Of a DNA stretch of 64,000 nucleotides, positions 27,913 to 36,440 are shown piece after piece. The notes under the pieces are model-generated. The model searched no databases, had not been told where the DNA came from, and worked only from the letters and a program-made list of their open reading frames with translations. Each line of letters begins with the position of its first letter. Position 1 is the stretch's first letter. Source of the DNA: Arsenicitalea aurantiaca (GTDB lineage Bacteria; Pseudomonadota; Alphaproteobacteria; Rhizobiales; Devosiaceae); the NCBI RefSeq assembly GCF_003994485.1, contig NZ_RZNJ01000001.1, positions 313,765 to 377,764 of the forward strand. The letters are read 5' to 3'. The translations under genes were made by a program, and so were the position numbers.

Positions 27913-29097
27913 CTATTTCTGATCCTGCAGATTGCGCAATGCACTGATCCGGTCGGACAATGGGCCTGTTCCTGCGAGGCGCGGCGCCTGATCGTTGGCG
28001 GGCAGGGCATAGTCCTGCATGCCCATGCCATCATCGGCGAACCGCTGCACCCGATCGAACAGGCTTTCCTCCGCATCGGCCGGCCCATGGCCTTCCATGG
28101 CGTAGACCAGCCGGCTGACGTCGGAGGCAATGTCATTGAGTTTCTCCCGGAGGTGGGATTGCTCGATGCGATCGGTGTCCCAATCGGCCATCACCGTTTC
28201 CTCCACGCTCAGAACTTTCTGGCGCAGCGCTTCCACTTCGGCCTCGAGGCCAAGCTTGTCGGCAAGCAGCTGGTCCTGCCGTTCTTCGCTCTCGGCGACG
28301 ACACGTGTGGTCTCCAGCAGGATGGCGTTGACCCTGTTCTCGGCATCCGCAATGCGCGCCTCGGCGGCCACAAGCTCGGTGCCGACGGCGCTTGTCTCGT
28401 CGCTGCGCCGGGCCAGCGTGCGGCGGAGCTCGGCCGATGCTGCAGCGGCGTCAAGGCCGCGCTTGTCGGCGCGCTCCAGCTGGGTGATGAGCCCGCGGAT
28501 CTGCGTTTCGAGGTGACCGGCACGCCGCCGCTCCTGCTCGAGCGCATCGATGAGTTCTGCGACGTCCTTGTCGTATTCGCCCGAGAGCGCCCTGCCGTCG
28601 AAAGCGAAAATCCCCGTCCGCTTCTCCTGCATCTGCATGCGCGCGATCTCGAGCTGCTCCACCTTGTCTGCGAACTCGCGGTCTCGCATGCGCAGGCGCT
28701 GCGCAAGGTCGGTGCTCTCCTTTTCGAGCTCCAGCACGCGGCGGCGCAACTCGCCTTCGCGCTCTTCAAGCTCGCGCACGATGGCGAGGTGCTTCTCGCG
28801 TTCTTCCTTGATCGCGCCGAGGTCAGTCCGGTTGGTGCTGACGTCGCGGAGCTGTTCTGCAAGCCGGCGCCGCAGCGTTTCGACGTTCTTTTCGAGCCGC
28901 CGCGTGGAAAGGGCAAACTCGGCCCGGAGCTGATCCTTGTCGGCTCGGAATTCGGCCATCGTCATGGGGGTCGCCGCTTCGATACGCTTCTTGGTGAGGC
29001 GGACGGCGCGCCGCCAGATGGCCGGCATCAGCATCAGCGCCAGAAAGCCTGCAGCCAGCAGGCCGAGCGCGAAATACATGACGTTTTCGATGATCAT
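27913..29097 (-). CDS. membrane-anchored coiled-coil protein of unknown function
   Basis: A 394-residue protein with one N-terminal membrane segment (about residues 6-26, MYFALGLLAAGFLALMLMP) and then a long alpha-helical coiled coil (about 45-340) rich in Glu, Arg, Leu and Gln with heptad spacing. A short tail follows with DYALPANDQAPRLAGTGPLSDRISALRNLQ. The N-terminus WRRAVRLTKKRIEAATPMTMAEFRADKDQ is a pattern I associate with a conserved Hyphomicrobiales family of unknown role. The N-in anchor with a cytoplasmic coil resembles scaffold proteins, but this is inference. Confidence 0.75.
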   Translation of the reverse strand: MIIENVMYFALGLLAAGFLALMLMPAIWRRAVRLTKKRIEAATPMTMAEFRADKDQLRAEFALSTRRLEKNVETLRRRLAEQLRDVSTNRTDLGAIKEEREKHLAIVRELEEREGELRRRVLELEKESTDLAQRLRMRDREFADKVEQLEIARMQMQEKRTGIFAFDGRALSGEYDKDVAELIDALEQERRRAGHLETQIRGLITQLERADKRGLDAAAASAELRRTLARRSDETSAVGTELVAAEARIADAENRVNAILLETTRVVAESEERQDQLLADKLGLEAEVEALRQKVLSVEETVMADWDTDRIEQSHLREKLNDIASDVSRLVYAMEGHGPADAEESLFDRVQRFADDGMGMQDYALPANDQAPRLAGTGPLSDRISALRNLQDQK

Positions 29098-29174
29098 GGG
29101 ATGCTCCGGCCTCTGGCTGCGCCAGCAATGGCGCATGGCCGGGTCCGTCCCGGCGCGTGAGGCGGAGTTTAATG

Positions 29175-29226
29175 GAAACGGCCCGCCGGGTCATCCGCCT
29201 TTGCTTGCGGAACACCCGACGGGCCG
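29175..29226 (-). terminator. terminator after the DUF1134 gene
   Basis: On the minus strand GGCCCGTCGGGT pairs with ACCCGGCGGGCC (one G-U) around an inner GC hairpin, followed by GTTTCCATT. It lies 34 bases after the stop of the DUF1134 gene. Confidence 0.6.
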
Positions 29227-29259
29227 ATCACAAAACGAATCGAGGATGGGTAGAAACCC

Positions 29260-29832
29260 TTAGAACGGGTTCCAGGTGGGCGTCTGGGTGAAGTTCAGAT
29301 ACCCCACATTGACCCCGAGCCGGGCCCCGACGCCCGAACGGATCGGCACCATGACGACATCGCCATAGCTCATTACCGTCATGCCAAGTCCGCCGACGAC
29401 ATAGGCCGAGCCATCCACCCCCGGATAACGGCCATAGACGTTCGATACGCTGTTGAGGTTGTAGACCAGCATCATGACCTTGGAGCCGTCGCCGCCGATA
29501 TCGAAGCCGATCGACGGGCCCTGCCAGAAGAGCGGATGCTCACCCTGGTTGCGAGTGTACATGGTGCCTTCGCCATATCTGGCGCCGGCGAAGATCGCGC
29601 CGCCTGCTTCATCCCCGAGGATATAGGCGTTGGGCAGGCCGTACTGGCTGACTGCTCGCTCGACGAGCGATGCGAGACCCTGGGCAACCGACCCGAAGAA
29701 CTCGTGGCCGCGATCGACGATCTCCTGGCTGGAGAAGGTCTCGCTGACCGAGCCGCCCTGGGCGTGGGCCAGTTGTGGCGCGCCGACGAGCCCGAGCAGC
29801 AGGATGAGGCTGAGGGCGAAGCGTTTGAGCAT
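29260..29832 (-). CDS. eipA: DUF1134 / EipA family envelope protein
   Basis: A 190-residue exported protein with a signal peptide (LKRFALSLILLLGLVGAPQL, cleavage near AHA before QGG) and the DUF1134 core: SQEIVDRGHEFFGSVAQGLA, YILGDEAGGAIFAGARYGEG, GPSIGFDIGGDGSKVMMLVYN and GVGARLGVNVGYLNFT. The Brucella member EipA is a periplasmic protein needed for envelope integrity and is under CtrA control. The ATG at 29832 is chosen because AGGAG stands seven bases upstream. A CtrA-like site lies about 135 bases upstream (29965-29983). Confidence 0.88.
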   Translation of the reverse strand: MLKRFALSLILLLGLVGAPQLAHAQGGSVSETFSSQEIVDRGHEFFGSVAQGLASLVERAVSQYGLPNAYILGDEAGGAIFAGARYGEGTMYTRNQGEHPLFWQGPSIGFDIGGDGSKVMMLVYNLNSVSNVYGRYPGVDGSAYVVGGLGMTVMSYGDVVMVPIRSGVGARLGVNVGYLNFTQTPTWNPF

Positions 29833-29951
29833 TTCGGCACTCCTGAGTTTCATGATCCGCCTGCGGTTGGATTCCATTTACCAAGGGCACACGCTTGCCC
29901 GTTAGGCTGAGGCCGTGCACGCCATCGAACTATGCGGACATGACGGCTATG

Positions 29952-30455
29952 ATGGGGCAGAAGCGTAAACAAATCTTAACCATGGCGCGGCTCGCGCTGG
30001 TGGTGGTTGCGGCCGCAGCCGCCCTTCCGCTCATGCAGCCTGCGAGCGCCCAGTCGACAGGCGCACGGCTCGTCGTGGATCCGCTGATGGGGGTGGCGCT
30101 CGGTGGGTTCGACCCGGTCAGCTATTTCACTGAAGGGGCCCCGCTACCGGGCCGCTCCGAATACGAACACATCTGGCAGGGTGTGCCGCATTATTTTGCC
30201 AACGCAGCCAATCGGGATGTGTTCGCCCGCAATCCCGAGATCTACGCGCCGCGGTTCGGCGGGCATTGCGCGATGGCGCTGTCGCGGGGCTATTTTTCCG
30301 ACGGCAAGCCACAACTGCATGTGATCCATCGCCAGCGGCTCTACCTGTTCCACTCGATCGGCAATCGCTCTGCATTCCTTGCGGCCCCAGACGCAGCGCT
30401 AGAGCGGGCAGAAACGAACTGGTCGGGCGAGGCTGCAGGCCCTGCTCCCGACTGA
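29952..30455 (+). CDS. exported YHS-domain protein
   Basis: A 167-residue protein with a signal peptide (a KRK-containing start, then LALVVVAAAAALPLMQPASA) and a YHS-type domain: VDPLMGVALGGFDPVSYFTEG, YEHIWQGVPHYFANAANRDVFARNPEIYAPRFGGHCAMALSRG. YHS domains are thought to bind metals or haem; the GGHCAMALSRG cysteine and histidine are conserved candidates. The start is uncertain: 29952 is used because it includes the basic n-region, but ATG 29982 also gives a signal-like N-terminus and would place the CtrA-like site directly at the start. Confidence 0.75.
   Translation: MGQKRKQILTMARLALVVVAAAAALPLMQPASAQSTGARLVVDPLMGVALGGFDPVSYFTEGAPLPGRSEYEHIWQGVPHYFANAANRDVFARNPEIYAPRFGGHCAMALSRGYFSDGKPQLHVIHRQRLYLFHSIGNRSAFLAAPDAALERAETNWSGEAAGPAPD
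29965..29983 (+). promoter_or_regulatory. CtrA-like site GTAA-N7-TTAACCAT
   Basis: GTAA at 29965-29968, seven bases, then a complete TTAACCAT half-site. It lies between the divergent eipA and YHS genes (or inside the latter if it starts at 29952). CtrA sites are TTAA-N7-TTAA with TTAACCAT as the strongest half; one base differs here. Confidence 0.5.
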
Positions 30456-30539
30456 GCCCGAGATTGCCCCGGGGGCGCAGGCAGGTAAAGTGCCGCCCAG
30501 TGATTCCCTTTGTCGCCGATCATGTGGAGAACGCCCATA

Positions 30540-31301
30540 ATGGCCGAAATCATCGAGCTCAAAGCCACCGACCTTGCGGCCATGCTCTGCTCCCGGGTCT
30601 GCCATGACCTGATCAATCCGGTCGGCGCCATCGGCAACGGGCTCGAAGTGCTTGCCGATCCGACGCAGTCGGCCATGGCCGATGGGGCGCAGGACCTGAT
30701 TGCCAACTCCGCCAAGCATGCGCGCGCCAAGCTCGAATTCGCGCGGCTTGCCTATGGGGCATCCTCGACCTCGGGCACCGATATCGACACGCGCGAATGC
30801 GAGCGCGTGGCGCGTATCCTGTTCGACATCGAAAAAGCCGATCTCGAATGGCAGGTGCCGCTCATCCTCCTGCCCAAGCACAAGGCCAAGCTCTTCATGA
30901 ACATGCTGCTGATCGGCACGACGGCCGTGCCGCGCGGCGGCATCGTGACGGCGCGGATCGAAGGCGAGGCGGACGCGGAGAGGTTCAGTGTCGTTTGCAT
31001 CGGGGACCCCGAAAAGCGTCAGAAGACGTTGATGCCATCGGGTGTCGAAGCGCTCCTCGCCGGCAATCCAGAGGAAGGTGTCGATGCGCGCGGCATTCAG
31101 CCCTTTTACACGGGGCTGTTGGCGCGCATGACCGATATGGCGATCTCGGTGCGGCTCGAGGACGGCCGTTTCACCTTTACCGCTGAGCCCGGTGCCCAGA
31201 AGAGCGCGGCGCCGATCGGAGAAGAACCCGCCCCCAGCGAGGCTCCCGCTGCGGACGGCGTCGTCGAACCTTTTTCCCCGACCGATGAGAAATCGGCCTG
31301 A
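30540..31301 (+). CDS. chpT: histidine phosphotransferase of the CtrA relay
   Basis: A 253-residue ChpT, the phosphotransferase that passes phosphate from CckA to CtrA and CpdR. The N-terminal dimerisation helix has LAAMLCSRVCHDLINPVGAIGNGLEVL with the phosphorylated His in CHDLINP (about residue 22). The following degenerate kinase-like domain lacks the ATP-binding N and G boxes, as expected. A Pro/Ala/Glu tail of about 40 residues extends beyond the conserved part. ctrA, its target, is 1.3 kb downstream on the other strand. Confidence 0.9.
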   Translation: MAEIIELKATDLAAMLCSRVCHDLINPVGAIGNGLEVLADPTQSAMADGAQDLIANSAKHARAKLEFARLAYGASSTSGTDIDTRECERVARILFDIEKADLEWQVPLILLPKHKAKLFMNMLLIGTTAVPRGGIVTARIEGEADAERFSVVCIGDPEKRQKTLMPSGVEALLAGNPEEGVDARGIQPFYTGLLARMTDMAISVRLEDGRFTFTAEPGAQKSAAPIGEEPAPSEAPAADGVVEPFSPTDEKSA

Positions 31302-31409
31302 TTACCTCTTTGCTAACCATTCTGGGCAAGACTTGCCGTAGCTGGTCGGGTCGAGCCTAGACTGGCGTCTGGGGGTGCCCAACGGGGCGCGGAACGGGGC
31401 GGAGCGGCG

Positions 31410-31793
31410 ATGAAATCCTGTCTGATCGTCGATGACTCGACCATCGTGCGCAAGGTCGCCCGACGGATCCTCGAGGATATCGACTATGTGGTCGACGAGG
31501 CCGAGGACGGGCAGGAAGCGTTCGAGAAGTGCCGCCAGGAGATGCCGGACGCCATCCTGCTCGATTGGCAGATGCCGATCATGGGCGGGCTGGAGTTTCT
31601 CAAACTGTTGCGGGGCTATGTCGGCGGGGAGAAGCCGCGGGTCGTGTTCTGTGTGACCGAGAACGACATCGGGCAGATCGCGCTGGCCCGCAAGGCGGGC
31701 GCCGACGCCTACATGATGAAGCCGTTCGATCGTGACCTTCTGGAATCCATGTTCGTTGCCCAGGACGAAGGCGCGGATCTCGTCGCAGGCTGA
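31410..31793 (+). CDS. single-domain response regulator (CheY-like)
   Basis: A 127-residue receiver domain without an output domain. The acidic pair is in LIVDDSTIV, the phosphoacceptor Asp in AILLDWQMPIMGG (about residue 52), a T/E switch in CVTEND and the invariant Lys in MMKPFD. It lies between chpT and ctrA, so a place in the CtrA relay or in motility is likely. It lacks the features by which I would call it CpdR or DivK. A weak CtrA-like site (TTAC-N7-CTAACCAT, 31302-31320) lies 90 bases upstream. Confidence 0.88.
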   Translation: MKSCLIVDDSTIVRKVARRILEDIDYVVDEAEDGQEAFEKCRQEMPDAILLDWQMPIMGGLEFLKLLRGYVGGEKPRVVFCVTENDIGQIALARKAGADAYMMKPFDRDLLESMFVAQDEGADLVAG

Positions 31794-31798
31794 CCGCC

Positions 31799-32398
31799 TC
31801 AGCTCAAGAGGGTCGCGAGCGTCTCGGGGCGATCGATGTGCGCCATGCGCAGGCGCTGCCAGTCGACGATGATCAATGGCTCCGGCGATGGCAGGTGCGA
31901 CAGCGCTTCGAGTACGACCCTGCTGTCCTGTATATCGTTGAGCCGCAAGCCGGCCGCGCTCAAAACGCCGGATTGGCGATTGACGGCCAGGATGAGCGCT
32001 CCGATGCCGGATCCTGGGCCGAAGGCCGTCAGGGCCGGGGCAGGGGTGGTGTTTGCCGAGCTTCCCACGCGCACGCTATCGAAGCGCGGCAGCCGGGCCT
32101 CCATGGCGGCAATTGCTGAAATGCCGTCGATACCCAGATCTCCGATCAGGCGAGGCCCTTCGCGTCGCAATTCCGCGTCCTGCCAGCCATGAAGCGCATC
32201 TGGCATGGGCGCGTCTCGACCGAGCCTCCGGAGCTCGCCGGCAACGAAGAAAGCGGCGGTTGCGGGCAGAATTTCGATGTCCTCGAGCTCGTCCTCTCCC
32301 ATGAGGAAGATGCGCTGGCCTGAAGCGTCGGCGCGGCCCCGGCCATCGCCGGCTGCGCGGCCCGTCAGAGAACGCCACCAGTGCCTCAACATGTCCAT
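31799..32398 (-). CDS. unknown protein beside ctrA (199 aa)
   Basis: I do not recognise a family. The protein has no signal peptide or membrane span; after about 30 residues with a WWRSLTGR start it reads as an alternating alpha/beta fold (QRIFLMGEDELEDIEIL, AAFFVAGELRRLG, GISAIAAMEARLP) and ends in a beta/alpha segment (PEPLIIVDWQRLRMAHIDRPETLATLL). Start 32398 is chosen because GAGGGA stands six bases upstream. It runs tail to tail with the receiver gene (5 bases apart) and in the same direction as ctrA, behind the ctrA terminator. Confidence 0.7.
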   Translation of the reverse strand: MDMLRHWWRSLTGRAAGDGRGRADASGQRIFLMGEDELEDIEILPATAAFFVAGELRRLGRDAPMPDALHGWQDAELRREGPRLIGDLGIDGISAIAAMEARLPRFDSVRVGSSANTTPAPALTAFGPGSGIGALILAVNRQSGVLSAAGLRLNDIQDSRVVLEALSHLPSPEPLIIVDWQRLRMAHIDRPETLATLLS

Positions 32399-32495
32399 CC
32401 GGTTTCCCTCTGCCCGGCACAGTCCATTCCGATAGAGTTGAGCTGTAAAGATCTGCGCTAACCAGGCTTCGCCGATGTAGCGCAGTTCAGGCTCC

Positions 32496-32526
32496 AAACG
32501 ACAAACCCCGCGCCGGGGCGCGGGGT
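32496..32526 (-). terminator. terminator after ctrA
   Basis: A nine-base-pair GC stem (32505-32513 with 32518-32526, loop of four) followed on the minus strand by TTTGTCGTTT. It lies about 20 bases after the ctrA stop. Confidence 0.8.
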
Positions 32527-32547
32527 CTTGGCAGGGGCGGAAAGGGC

Positions 32548-33249
32548 TCAGGCGCTTTCGGAGTATTCGGCCTCGTCGGGCTCGCGCAGCACATAGCCGC
32601 GGCCCCAGACGGTCTCGATGTAGTTCTTGCCGCCCGTCGCGACAGAGAGCTTCTTGCGCAGCTTGCAGATGAAGACGTCGATGATCTTGAGTTCGGGCTC
32701 GTCCATGCCGCCATAGAGATGATTGAGGAACATCTCCTTGGTCAGCGTCGTGCCCTTGCGGAGCGAAAGCAGCTCCAGCATCTGGTATTCCTTGCCCGTC
32801 AGGTGGACACGGGAGCCCGTGACCTCGACGGTCTTGGTATCGAGGTTGACAGTCAGATCGCCGGTGGAGATGACCGACTGGGCGTGGCCCTTGGAGCGGC
32901 GCACGATGGCGTGGATGCGGGCGACCAGCTCATCCTTGTGGAAGGGCTTGGTCATATAGTCGTCGGCACCGAAGCCGAGGCCGCGCACCTTGTCCTCGAT
33001 GCCGGCAAGGCCGGAGAGGATCAGAATGGGCGTCTGAACCTTGGCCACGCGGAGCGTCCGCAGCACTTCATAGCCCGACATGTCGGGCAGATTGAGATCG
33101 AGCAGGATGATATCGTAGTCGTAAAGCTTGCCGAGATCGACGCCCTCCTCACCCAGATCGGTGGTGTAGACGTTGAAGCTTTCCGATTTGAGCATCAGCT
33201 CGATGCTCTGCGCCGTCGCGCTGTCGTCCTCGATCAAGAGTACACGCAT
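32548..33249 (-). CDS. ctrA: cell-cycle master response regulator CtrA
   Basis: A 233-residue OmpR-type response regulator. The receiver has [11 protein letters not shown], the phosphoacceptor in [17 protein letters not shown] (Asp 51) and [13 protein letters not shown]; the C-terminal winged helix has [36 protein letters not shown] and [14 protein letters not shown]. These are nearly invariant in CtrA of this class. It controls replication, division and flagellar genes. Its upstream region has a TTAA-N6-TTAA site and GANTC methylation sites. Confidence 0.97.
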   Translation of the reverse strand: MRVLLIEDDSATAQSIELMLKSESFNVYTTDLGEEGVDLGKLYDYDIILLDLNLPDMSGYEVLRTLRVAKVQTPILILSGLAGIEDKVRGLGFGADDYMTKPFHKDELVARIHAIVRRSKGHAQSVISTGDLTVNLDTKTVEVTGSRVHLTGKEYQMLELLSLRKGTTLTKEMFLNHLYGGMDEPELKIIDVFICKLRKKLSVATGGKNYIETVWGRGYVLREPDEAEYSESA

Positions 33250-33356
33250 GCCAATCCCCTAAACCGTCTGTCCCTGACTGGAACCGGATGTCGTGCGTCA
33301 TGCAGACATCCTTTACCGAACCCTACTGGATATGACTCAAACCTAAGCCCAATTAG

Positions 33357-33370
33357 TTAACAAAGTTTAA
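33357..33370. promoter_or_regulatory. candidate CtrA site upstream of ctrA (TTAA-N6-TTAA)
   Basis: TTAACAAAGTTTAA, about 110 bases upstream of the ctrA start. Both half-sites are perfect but the spacer is six, one less than the Caulobacter consensus. Autoregulation of ctrA is known in relatives. Confidence 0.5.
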
Positions 33371-33588
33371 TTCACTTCCGCAATACGCAATCCGTGGTAA
33401 TATGAAATATATCTAAGTCGTTGATCTAAAACGATAAATCGGATGAAATTTTCTTAAGATTTTAGTTTAAGAAGGCCTTTCAAGCGACTCTGCGGACTCG
33501 CTCAAACGTGGCTACGGAAGGGTGTGATTGTGGCGGCGTGGCGCACTGACGCAGGGGCGGCCCGAGCATCGAGTGTGGCGCTTTTACC

Positions 33589-33603
33589 TTAACGTTCGGT
33601 TAC
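33589..33603. promoter_or_regulatory. candidate CtrA site upstream of fliI (TTAA-N7-TTAC)
   Basis: TTAACGTTCGGTTAC with consensus seven-base spacing and one mismatch in the second half; it ends 37 bases before the fliI ATG. Confidence 0.5.
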
Positions 33604-33640
33604 GCTCAACCACCCGCGAATCGAGAGGTGAAGGCTCAGC

Positions 33641-34969
33641 ATGGACGCGCTCATCACCGCCATAGACGGGATCGACGACGTCGAGGCTTTCGGGCGCGTA
33701 CGGACGGTCCAGGGGTTGCTCATAGAGGTGGTCGGCCCAGTGCGCGAATTGCGCATCGGGGGGCGCGTGCTGGTGGAGGCTCCAGACGAAGCCCCGCTGG
33801 TCTGCGAGATCATCGGATTTCGCGACGGGCATGCCCTCTGCCTACCCTTCGGCCCCGTCGCTGGGATCAGGTTGGGCTGTCGAGCCATCTTCCGTCGTGG
33901 CGAGGGCGCGGTCCATCCTTCCGAAGCGTGGCTCGGACGAGTGGTCGATGCCATGGGGCAGCCTATCGATGGAAAGGGCCCCATTTCCTCGGGCCCGACA
34001 GCCTACCGCCTTCGCCAGAGCCCACTTGCAGCCCATGACCGCGCGGGGGTTGGGGCGCCGCTCGATCTCGGCGTGCGCGCGCTCAACAGCTTCACGACGG
34101 TTTGTGATGGCCAGCGCATGGGGATCTTTGCAGGCTCGGGCGTCGGCAAGTCCGTCCTCCTCTCCATGATGGCACGCAACACCGAAGCCGATGTCGCCGT
34201 GATCGGGCTGATCGGGGAGCGGGGTCGGGAAGTGCGCGAGTTCATCACCGAGCATCTGGGAGAGGCGGGGATGGAGCGGGTGGTGGTCGTCGTCGCCACC
34301 TCAGATGAAGCCGCGCTGATGCGGCGGCAGGCCGCTTACCTTACCCTCACACTTGCCGAATATTTCCGCGACAGCGGCAAGCGGGTTCTCTGCATGATGG
34401 ACAGCCTCACCCGCTTCGCCCAGGCCCAGCGCGAAATCGGCCTTGCGACCGGCGAGCCGCCGACCGCAAAGGGCTACCCACCAACCGTCTTCACCGAACT
34501 GCCGCGGCTGCTCGAGCGCGCTGGCCCCGGCCTTGTTGGTTCAGGTTCCGTTACCGGCTTATTTACCGTTTTAGTCGAAGGTGATGACCATAATGAACCG
34601 ATCGCTGACGCCGTGCGCGGCATCCTCGATGGGCACATTGTGATGGAGCGAGCCATTGCCGAGCGCGGACGTTATCCCGCGGTCAACGTGCTTCGATCCA
34701 TCTCTCGCACCATGCCCGGCTGCGTGCCGGTCGAATTTCGGCCCGTATTGGGCAAGGCGCGGGAATTGCTGTCGGTTTTTGCCGACATGGAGGACCTGAT
34801 CCGGCTGGGGGCATACCGGAAGGGATCGGATCCGAAGGTGGACCGCGCGATTGCGATCAACCCGGCGCTGGAGGCCTTTCTGAGCCAGCAGCGGGAAGAG
34901 CGGACTACGCTTGCCGACGGCTATCGGATGCTGGAGGCGATCGTGGACAAGGCAGGCGCGGCCGGCTGA
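33641..34969 (+). CDS. fliI: flagellum-specific ATPase FliI
   Basis: A 442-residue rotary-type ATPase that powers flagellar protein export. Walker A is [15 protein letters not shown] (about residue 165), Walker [28 protein letters not shown] (about residue 247), and [15 protein letters not shown] is the catalytic glutamate segment. GAGAGGTGAAGG precedes the ATG at 33641. fliJ follows after 62 bases. It is divergent from ctrA. Confidence 0.96.
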   Translation: MDALITAIDGIDDVEAFGRVRTVQGLLIEVVGPVRELRIGGRVLVEAPDEAPLVCEIIGFRDGHALCLPFGPVAGIRLGCRAIFRRGEGAVHPSEAWLGRVVDAMGQPIDGKGPISSGPTAYRLRQSPLAAHDRAGVGAPLDLGVRALNSFTTVCDGQRMGIFAGSGVGKSVLLSMMARNTEADVAVIGLIGERGREVREFITEHLGEAGMERVVVVVATSDEAALMRRQAAYLTLTLAEYFRDSGKRVLCMMDSLTRFAQAQREIGLATGEPPTAKGYPPTVFTELPRLLERAGPGLVGSGSVTGLFTVLVEGDDHNEPIADAVRGILDGHIVMERAIAERGRYPAVNVLRSISRTMPGCVPVEFRPVLGKARELLSVFADMEDLIRLGAYRKGSDPKVDRAIAINPALEAFLSQQREERTTLADGYRMLEAIVDKAGAAG

Positions 34970-35031
34970 GCCCGAACCCGGCGGGGGTCGTCCGCCGACG
35001 GGCGACTTGATGGGGTAAGGAGTACAAGTCG

Positions 35032-35442
35032 ATGAAGTCGCGCAGCGCAAGCCTGATCCGGCTCAAGAAGTTCGAGGTGGACGAGAAGCGCCGCCAGGTT
35101 ACGCAGATCCAGATGATGATTTCGGATTTCGAGCGCATGGCGAGCGAGCTCGACCAGCAGATCGAGATCGAGCAGCAGAAAACCGGCATCTCCGATGTTG
35201 CCCATTTTGCCTATTCCACCTTTGCCAAGGCGGCCATTCAGCGGCGGGACAATCTGCTCGCCTCGGCAAACGACATGCGCGACAAACTCGAGAGCGCGCA
35301 GGACGCGCTCGCCGAAGCGGTCGAGGATCTGAAGAAAGTCGAGCTGCTCGACCAGCGCGAAGCGGGGCGCGAGGCGGCAGCCGAAGCCCAGGCCGAGCAG
35401 GCCCAGTATGACGAAATCGGCCGGCTGCGCCGGCGGCGCTGA
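35032..35442 (+). CDS. fliJ: flagellar export chaperone FliJ
   Basis: A 136-residue, almost entirely helical, charged protein (KSRSASLIRLKKFEVDEKRRQ at the start, long coiled coil after it, RLRRRR at the end), typical in size and charge for FliJ, which sits in the FliI ring of the export apparatus. AAGGAG lies 9 bases ahead of the ATG. Position directly after fliI supports the call; sequence conservation of FliJ is low. Confidence 0.85.
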   Translation: MKSRSASLIRLKKFEVDEKRRQVTQIQMMISDFERMASELDQQIEIEQQKTGISDVAHFAYSTFAKAAIQRRDNLLASANDMRDKLESAQDALAEAVEDLKKVELLDQREAGREAAAEAQAEQAQYDEIGRLRRRR

Positions 35443-35465
35443 AGACAATAAACGCCCAAAGAGAA

Positions 35466-35492
35466 AAGGCCCGCCGGAGCGGGCCTTTTTTA
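35466..35492 (+). terminator. intrinsic terminator after fliJ
   Basis: AAGGCCCGC at 35466-35474 pairs with GCGGGCCTT around CGGA, followed by a T run. The T run contains the stop codon of the convergent PRC-barrel gene. Confidence 0.9.
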
Positions 35493-36362
35493 TTGCGGCT
35501 GATACTCGGGAAGCGCCTCGATGGCTTCGCGCGTCGCATCGACGACCATGAAGCTGTTACCATTGGCATCAAGTTCCAGCCTCAGTTGCCCATATGGCAC
35601 CGCAACCGAGCGGGTGCCGATCCCGAGGAAACCGCCGACATCCACGATCACATCCTGAACCGTGCCGACATCGGAGACCAGTACATCGCTGATCATGCCG
35701 ACGACCTGATTATTGGTGCTGTAGAGCGTCGCCCCACGCAACTGGTCGGCGGCGATCGAGCCGTCGTCATTGGGATTAGCGGTCTCTACCGCGGGCGCGT
35801 CGGGCATGGCGGTTTCGTCGATGGGAACGGGCCCGTCGGTTTCGCGGGACTGGCCGGGCTCTGCCAGCGTTTCCGTCCAGACGAATTCGGGCGCGTCCTG
35901 AAGCTGCTCAGCGGTCGTGGGATAGACCCAGCGCCAGGACCCGTCATGTGCCACCTGGTATTGCAGGTTTCGGTATTCGATTGCGATGTTGCGCGCGCCT
36001 ATGCCCAGGAAGCCGCCGATTTCGACGACCACGGCGGCAATCGAGGCATCGGGCGTGACGATGATCTCGTTGATCGAGCCGATGTTCTCGCCGGTTTCCT
36101 CGACAGAGGTGTAGACGGGCTGGCCGAGAATTTCGGTGACCCGCCGATCTTCCGTGGAATAGGTGTAGCCGCTCTGGACCTGCAGCGGTGGGCGAAGACC
36201 GGCGCGTTCGAGTTCGCTCATCGGCTCATTCGACAGGGGCGATGATGGCGCCTGTGTCCCAAAGCCGTCAGCAGGCGGCGGCACGTCCAGTCCGCCCTGG
36301 GCGAAGCTGGGTGCGGTGAGCATCGTAGTAATGGTAAGGGAGAGGAATAGCGACCTGATCAC
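35490..36362 (-). CDS. exported protein with two PRC-barrel domains
   Basis: A 290-residue protein with a signal peptide (MIRSLFLSLTITTMLTAPSFA before QGG) and two PRC-barrel repeats, about residues 75-150 and 203-280. Each has the element VVVEIGGFLGIGARNIAIEYRNL or VIVDVGGFLGIGTRSVAVPYGQL after a line ending in GSINEIIV or GMISDVLV. PRC barrels bind RNA, proteins or small ligands in many contexts; exported tandem forms of this type are common in Hyphomicrobiales and have no clear function. The next gene upstream is a related single-barrel protein. Confidence 0.85.
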   Translation of the reverse strand: MIRSLFLSLTITTMLTAPSFAQGGLDVPPPADGFGTQAPSSPLSNEPMSELERAGLRPPLQVQSGYTYSTEDRRVTEILGQPVYTSVEETGENIGSINEIIVTPDASIAAVVVEIGGFLGIGARNIAIEYRNLQYQVAHDGSWRWVYPTTAEQLQDAPEFVWTETLAEPGQSRETDGPVPIDETAMPDAPAVETANPNDDGSIAADQLRGATLYSTNNQVVGMISDVLVSDVGTVQDVIVDVGGFLGIGTRSVAVPYGQLRLELDANGNSFMVVDATREAIEALPEYQPQ

Positions 36363-36384
36363 GGGAGCCTCCGGAGATTATGTA

Positions 36385-36415
36385 AGAAAAAAGGCTGGCC
36401 ACAGGGGCCAGCCTT
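36385..36415 (-). terminator. intrinsic terminator after the single PRC-barrel gene
   Basis: AAGGCTGGCC at 36391-36400 pairs with GGCCAGCCTT at 36406-36415; on the minus strand a T run of about seven follows. It separates the two PRC-barrel genes, so they are transcribed apart. Confidence 0.88.
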
Positions 36416-36440
36416 CCAGAAAGTCTCGGTCTGGCGCCGA

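Larger units (their letters stand above)
33250..33640. other. 391-base ctrA-fliI divergent intergenic region
   Basis: No gene is seen. The part from 33340 to 33480 is strongly AT-rich compared with its surroundings. It holds three GANTC sites (33334, 33486, 33495), a GTTAAC palindrome, a TTAA-N6-TTAA pair, a TTAA-N9-TTAA pair (33454-33470) and a TTAA-N7-TTAC site near fliI. GANTC is the target of the CcrM methylase that couples ctrA transcription to replication in Caulobacter and Brucella. Confidence 0.8.

Noticed and set aside
33454-33470. TTAA-N9-TTAA as a CtrA site
   Set aside because: Spacer two bases too long; both TTAA words are expected by chance in this AT-rich stretch.
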